Positions 15,840-17,598 of a DNA stretch of 17,598 bases are shown here, piece by piece; positions within the stretch are counted from its first letter, which is position 1, and every line of letters starts with the position of its first letter. The DNA is from JBDKLC01 sp964500215 (GTDB taxonomy: Bacteria; Patescibacteriota; Minisyncoccia; Phycocordibacterales; CAIZLB01): contig CAZCNA010000013.1 of assembly GCA_964500215.1 (NCBI GenBank), forward strand, positions 1-17,598, given 5' to 3'. The translations under genes were made by a program, and so were the position numbers. Under the pieces are notes generated by a model. That model saw nothing but the letters and a program-made list of their open reading frames with translations. It did no database searches and was not told the origin of the DNA.

Positions 15840-15905
15840 TCTGTTTCGTCTTGTTCGCACACACGTGCGAGAGACTCTTCAGCGCGAATCATATTCGCGG
15901 ACAGA
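15840..15905 (-). ncRNA. Type III hammerhead ribozyme with enlarged stem II, copy 1
   Basis: Minus-strand order: stem III 5' strand UCUGU (15901-15905), cleavage nucleotide C (15900), stem I CGCGAAU-AUG-AUUCGCG (15883-15899), core CUGAAGA (15876-15882), stem II (15848-15875), GAAA (15844-15847), stem III 3' strand CAGA (15840-15843). Stem II pairs GUCU with AGAC, then an internal loop (C opposite ACA), then UCGCAC-GUGU-GUGCGA. All core nucleotides of the CUGANGA...GAAA...UH pattern are present. Predicted cleavage is between 15900 and 15899. It lies between the DUF1566-like gene copy 1 and the unknown gene. Confidence 0.87.
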
Positions 15906-15949
15906 GAGAGTTTTGAAGGGTAACTCTCGAACCTAGTGGAGGAACCACT
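15906..15949 (-). other. Hairpin pair at the 3' end of the DUF1566-like gene, copy 1
   Basis: GAGAGTT (15906-15912) pairs with AACTCTC (15922-15928). AGTGG (15935-15939) pairs with CCACT (15945-15949), the latter overlapping the stop codon. Between them is AACCTAGTGGAGG (15930-15942), which recurs near the right edge of the window as AACCTAGGGAGG (17583-17594). Confidence 0.6.
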
Positions 15950-16391
15950 ATTTATTTTTTTCTGGCAAATGTTCGGCGAATACTTTTTCCAGATCTTTAG
16001 CAGGATCACCAACCTTGATAAATCGAACCCACTTCATATCATGTTTGAAATTGTGAGATGTGTAATGGGCGTGATCATCTGTGAGGCAACAGGCATAGAG
16101 TCCATTTGGCTTGTAGCTTTCTGACGCGACGGTCCAAAATTCACCTTCCTCTAAAGGTTGGAAGTCTTCATTTGCATATTGCACTGCATCAATGAGGTCG
16201 CGGTAGTGAGGAAGTCTGATGTTTGATCTGGATGCTGCCAATTCAACAGCTTCAAACCAAGTCATTTTACAGCGCTCGGTGGCAAGCCAAACTTCACCTT
16301 CTCGTAAACCACGTTCTTGCACATACTCTGTGGGATATATACATCCGCAATTCATTTTGCCAATTGCTGTTTCTAATTCTGCGAGATTCAT
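15948..16391 (-). CDS. DUF1566/Lcl-C-like small protein, copy 1
   Basis: 147 residues from the ATG at 16391; longer open frames run back into ribozyme sequence. The pattern is that of a DUF1566 (Lcl C-terminal) domain, a C-type-lectin-like fold. MTWFEAVELAAS (43-54) is followed by RLPHYRDLIDAVQYA (59-73), EFWTVASESY (84-93), then a terminal KWVRFIK (120-126). It has a Cys pair at 15 and 17 and CC at 101-102, with no signal peptide. A good Shine-Dalgarno sequence, AAGGA, lies 5 nt before the ATG. The protein is identical to copy 2. Ligand and function are unknown; proteins with this fold often act in binding. The gene is bounded by hammerheads on both sides, so its mRNA would be released as a 576-nt unit. 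Confidence 0.8.
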   Translation of the reverse strand: MNLAELETAIGKMNCGCIYPTEYVQERGLREGEVWLATERCKMTWFEAVELAASRSNIRLPHYRDLIDAVQYANEDFQPLEEGEFWTVASESYKPNGLYACCLTDDHAHYTSHNFKHDMKWVRFIKVGDPAKDLEKVFAEHLPEKNK

Positions 16392-16396
16392 AATTT

Positions 16397-16414
16397 TCCT
16401 TTTTGTTAAAGAAC
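16397..16414 (-). promoter_or_regulatory. Leader of copy 1: boxA-like motif fused to a Shine-Dalgarno sequence
   Basis: GTTCTTTAACAA (16403-16414) runs directly into AAGGA (16397-16401), which is 5 nt from the ATG. The motif begins where the hammerhead's stem III ends. Confidence 0.55.
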
Positions 16415-16415
16415 T

Positions 16416-16481
16416 TCTGTTTCGTCTTGTTCGCACACACGTGCGAGAGACTCTTCAGCGCGAATCATATTCGCGGACAGA
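16416..16481 (-). ncRNA. Type III hammerhead ribozyme with enlarged stem II, copy 2
   Basis: Identical to the ribozyme at 15840-15905, shifted by 576. Core CUGAAGA is at 16452-16458, GAAA at 16420-16423, and the cleavage C at 16476. Predicted cleavage is between 16476 and 16475. It separates the two copies of the DUF1566-like gene. Confidence 0.87.
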
Positions 16482-16525
16482 GAGAGTTTTGAAGGGTAAC
16501 TCTCGAACCTAGTGGAGGAACCACT
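16482..16525 (-). other. Hairpin pair at the 3' end of the DUF1566-like gene, copy 2
   Basis: Exact duplicate of 15906-15949: a 7-bp hairpin at 16482-16504 and a 5-bp hairpin at 16511-16525, with the AACCTAGTGGAGG motif at 16506-16518. Confidence 0.6.
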
Positions 16526-16967
16526 ATTTATTTTTTTCTGGCAAATGTTCGGCGAATACTTTTTCCAGATCTTTAGCAGGATCACCAACCTTGATAAATC
16601 GAACCCACTTCATATCATGTTTGAAATTGTGAGATGTGTAATGGGCGTGATCATCTGTGAGGCAACAGGCATAGAGTCCATTTGGCTTGTAGCTTTCTGA
16701 CGCGACGGTCCAAAATTCACCTTCCTCTAAAGGTTGGAAGTCTTCATTTGCATATTGCACTGCATCAATGAGGTCGCGGTAGTGAGGAAGTCTGATGTTT
16801 GATCTGGATGCTGCCAATTCAACAGCTTCAAACCAAGTCATTTTACAGCGCTCGGTGGCAAGCCAAACTTCACCTTCTCGTAAACCACGTTCTTGCACAT
16901 ACTCTGTGGGATATATACATCCGCAATTCATTTTGCCAATTGCTGTTTCTAATTCTGCGAGATTCAT
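16524..16967 (-). CDS. DUF1566/Lcl-C-like small protein, copy 2
   Basis: 147 residues from the ATG at 16967, the same protein as the copy at 15948-16391, with the same leader and Shine-Dalgarno sequence. It is the upstream copy in transcription order. Its RNA would be cut by the classical hammerhead at 16992-17042 on the 5' side and by the enlarged hammerhead at 16416-16481 on the 3' side, giving a 561-nt fragment. The lack of any difference between copies means there has been no time for divergence, or that the duplication is technical. If it is real, possible reasons include gene dosage or a mobile step that copies the unit. Confidence 0.8.
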   Translation of the reverse strand: MNLAELETAIGKMNCGCIYPTEYVQERGLREGEVWLATERCKMTWFEAVELAASRSNIRLPHYRDLIDAVQYANEDFQPLEEGEFWTVASESYKPNGLYACCLTDDHAHYTSHNFKHDMKWVRFIKVGDPAKDLEKVFAEHLPEKNK

Positions 16968-16972
16968 AATTT

Positions 16973-16990
16973 TCCTTTTTGTTAAAGAAC
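16973..16990 (-). promoter_or_regulatory. Leader of copy 2: boxA-like motif fused to a Shine-Dalgarno sequence
   Basis: GTTCTTTAACAA (16979-16990) and AAGGA (16973-16977), as in copy 1. Here the ribozyme upstream is the classical one, yet the leader is unchanged. The leader therefore belongs to the gene unit and not to a particular ribozyme. Confidence 0.55.
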
Positions 16991-16991
16991 T

Positions 16992-17042
16992 TCTGTTTCG
17001 TCCTTTTGGACTCATCAGGCGAGGTGCTTACCTCGCGACAGA
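16992..17042 (-). ncRNA. Type III hammerhead ribozyme, classical compact form
   Basis: Minus-strand order: stem III 5' strand UCUGU (17038-17042), cleavage nucleotide C (17037), stem I GCGAGGU-AAGC-ACCUCGC (17019-17036), core CUGAUGA (17012-17018), stem II GUCC-AAAA-GGAC (17000-17011), GAAA (16996-16999), stem III CAGA (16992-16995). The layout matches the satellite tobacco ringspot virus hammerhead, with CUGUC before stem I and GGACGAAACAG at the end. All invariant core nucleotides are present. Predicted cleavage is between 17037 and 17036. It begins 11 nt past the end of the HIT-like gene and directly abuts the leader of the next gene. Confidence 0.95.
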
Positions 17043-17053
17043 TTATTTTGTTT

Positions 17054-17485
17054 TTATTTCGTAGTCTGTATTTTTTGCTTTAAAAAATCGGCCACTAGGC
17101 CGATGACGGGATTTTCTATTCTCATTTCTCTTTCTTTTATTCGAAGCAAGTGGAAGTGTTGATGCTCTGGTATTGATTTCATTCCGTTTGTGTTTTCCAT
17201 GATGGTATTGTACGTTTTGTGTAGGTATTCTTTCACTTTTTTGTATTCTTGGATTTCTGCTTTTGTATATGCTTCCTCTTTCTTGTGTTTCTTTATGGTC
17301 ACTATGTGGTTTATATCTGCGACTTCGTCGTAAGGAAACTCGTTCTCCACTATTTTCCAGTATTTATATTCTTTGACTGGTTTTGCTTTGCAGAGGTAGC
17401 ATACACCTGAACCTCCCTGCTTTAAGAATTCTTCGTATCGTGCCATTGTTGGCAGTGATCTCATTGTTCTTACTTTTTTTATCAT
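17054..17485 (-). CDS. HIT-like (histidine triad) protein with a CxxC pair
   Basis: 143 residues. The C-terminal part carries a histidine triad, EHQHFHLL (His108, His110, His112, the H-x-H-x-H pattern). It is preceded by NEFPYDEVADINHIVTIKKH (48-67), which matches the HIT-fold stretch where a conserved His follows the 'N..Py' region. An N-terminal CYLC (29-32) could bind zinc with other residues. HIT proteins are nucleotide hydrolases or transferases, so a nucleotide-processing role is likely, with the substrate unknown. The ATG at 17485 has no Shine-Dalgarno sequence; ATGs at codons 8 and 14 are alternatives. The leader is a compact RNA fold (17489-17550). The gene is followed at 11 nt by the classical hammerhead, which makes it the first gene of the ribozyme-separated run visible here. 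Confidence 0.75.
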   Translation of the reverse strand: MIKKVRTMRSLPTMARYEEFLKQGGSGVCYLCKAKPVKEYKYWKIVENEFPYDEVADINHIVTIKKHKKEEAYTKAEIQEYKKVKEYLHKTYNTIMENTNGMKSIPEHQHFHLLRIKEREMRIENPVIGLVADFLKQKIQTTK

Positions 17486-17488
17486 GTT

Positions 17489-17550
17489 TATTCCACTCTG
17501 CGTTTTTGCGGACTTGTGACCGCCACTTTATTAGTGGTCGCATTTGAATA
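17489..17550 (-). ncRNA. Compact structured leader of the HIT-like gene, possible ribozyme of another class
   Basis: Nested pairings on the minus strand: UAUUC (17546-17550) with GAAUA (17489-17493), and UGCG (17539-17542) with CGCA (17499-17502). Inside them are the hairpin CCACU-AAUAA-AGUGG (17523-17537) and a GCGG/CCGC hairpin (17520-17523 with 17508-17511). The loop of the latter, UCACAAGU, can pair CAC (17516-17518) with GUG (17494-17496) as a pseudoknot. Loop-to-3' pseudoknotting of this kind, a CAAG-containing loop and an A-run recall twister ribozymes. The U-A cleavage step and the AAUGC element are not in their expected places. The class is unproven. Confidence 0.3.
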
Positions 17551-17589
17551 CTAGGTTGGTGGGTGTTGGTAAGACACCGACCAACCTAG
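17551..17589 (-). other. Strong long hairpin upstream of the HIT-like gene
   Basis: CTAGGTTGGT (17551-17560) pairs perfectly with ACCAACCTAG (17580-17589), and inside it GGTGT (17562-17566) pairs with ACACC (17574-17578). It is followed on the plus strand by GGGAGGTTCA at the window edge. On the minus strand the last three bases read TGA, a possible stop of a further upstream gene. It could be the 3' hairpin of that gene, as seen after the DUF1566-like copies. Confidence 0.55.
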
Positions 17590-17598
17590 GGAGGTTCA

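Larger units (their letters stand above)
15839..16990. repeat. Perfect tandem duplication of a 576-bp unit
   Basis: Unit 1 is 15839-16414 and unit 2 is 16415-16990; the bases I compared are identical and both encoded proteins match over their full length. Each unit contains a hammerhead ribozyme, hairpins, and the DUF1566-like gene with its leader. A 12-nt remnant of a third start (16991-17002, TTCTGTTTCGTC) lies in the next hammerhead, so the exact junction can be placed anywhere within those 12 nt. Such identity means a recent duplication, or an assembly collapse or expansion of a circular or repeated template. Confidence 0.95.

Noticed and set aside
16403..16414. Integron attC core site in the GTTAAAG repeat
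   Set aside because: The sequence does not fit GTTRRRY, and no paired simple sites or integrase gene is visible. Tandem exchange is better explained by the shared ribozyme core.
17551..17598. Possible tRNA (a GGTTGGT-like D-arm and a GGTTCA T-loop at the edge)
   Set aside because: The perfect 10-bp CTAGGTTGGT hairpin is incompatible with a cloverleaf, and no acceptor or anticodon arm can be placed.
1..17598. CRISPR array, insertion sequence or recoded stop codons
   Set aside because: No regularly spaced short repeats and no transposase were seen. Genes end at TAA, TAG and TGA and none needs an in-frame stop to be read through.

Overview
The window looks like part of a chromosome from a small-genome bacterium of the Candidate Phyla Radiation (Patescibacteria, Parcubacteria-like). 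I infer this from four things. There are surface proteins built from GYAWSDNIGW-type repeats. The trigger factor lacks its prolyl-isomerase domain. A type IV pilus pilB-pilC pair sits next to small Cys-rich exported proteins. Several genes have a -10 box 6 to 10 nt before the ATG and no Shine-Dalgarno sequence. Lineage and taxonomy cannot be fixed from the sequence alone.

Region 1 (1-5416, minus strand) is a pilus and surface block. It holds a single-pass membrane protein, two exported repeat proteins, a terminator, pilB and the N-terminal part of pilC, which runs off the left edge. pilB is interrupted by a 100-N scaffold gap whose two flanks are the same 55 bp. Collapsing the overlap restores one uninterrupted reading frame. 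Region 2 (5518-7715, minus) is one GC-richer gene for an exported Ig/fibronectin-like protein. It has its own promoter, leader, strong Shine-Dalgarno sequence and terminator, and looks acquired.

Region 3 (7793-14579) is housekeeping: nusA, ppa and tig on plus, rsmE on minus, then clpP, rny and hup on plus. It covers transcription elongation, pyrophosphate removal, nascent-chain folding, rRNA modification, proteolysis, mRNA decay and nucleoid structure. A perfect 17-bp inverted repeat lies between tig and rsmE.

Region 4 (14609-17598, minus) is the accessory part and the most interesting. A Nudix gene is followed by a run of small genes separated by self-cleaving RNA. Read in the direction of transcription, the order is: a HIT-like gene, a textbook type III hammerhead ribozyme, a DUF1566-like gene, a second hammerhead with an enlarged stem II, a perfect copy of the DUF1566-like gene, a perfect copy of the second hammerhead, and an unknown gene. 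The DUF1566-like gene and the hammerhead after it form a perfect 576-bp tandem repeat. The repeat junctions fall inside a 12-nt sequence at the 3' side of the hammerhead core. The leader of the HIT-like gene is a different compact fold, faintly twister-like, in the position where the other genes have hammerheads. The arrangement suggests ribozyme-punctuated gene cassettes. Transcripts would be cut into one-gene RNAs of 561 and 576 nt, and the 576-nt unit has the layout needed to circularise. The hammerheads are read directly from the sequence. The cassette and circular-RNA ideas are inference.
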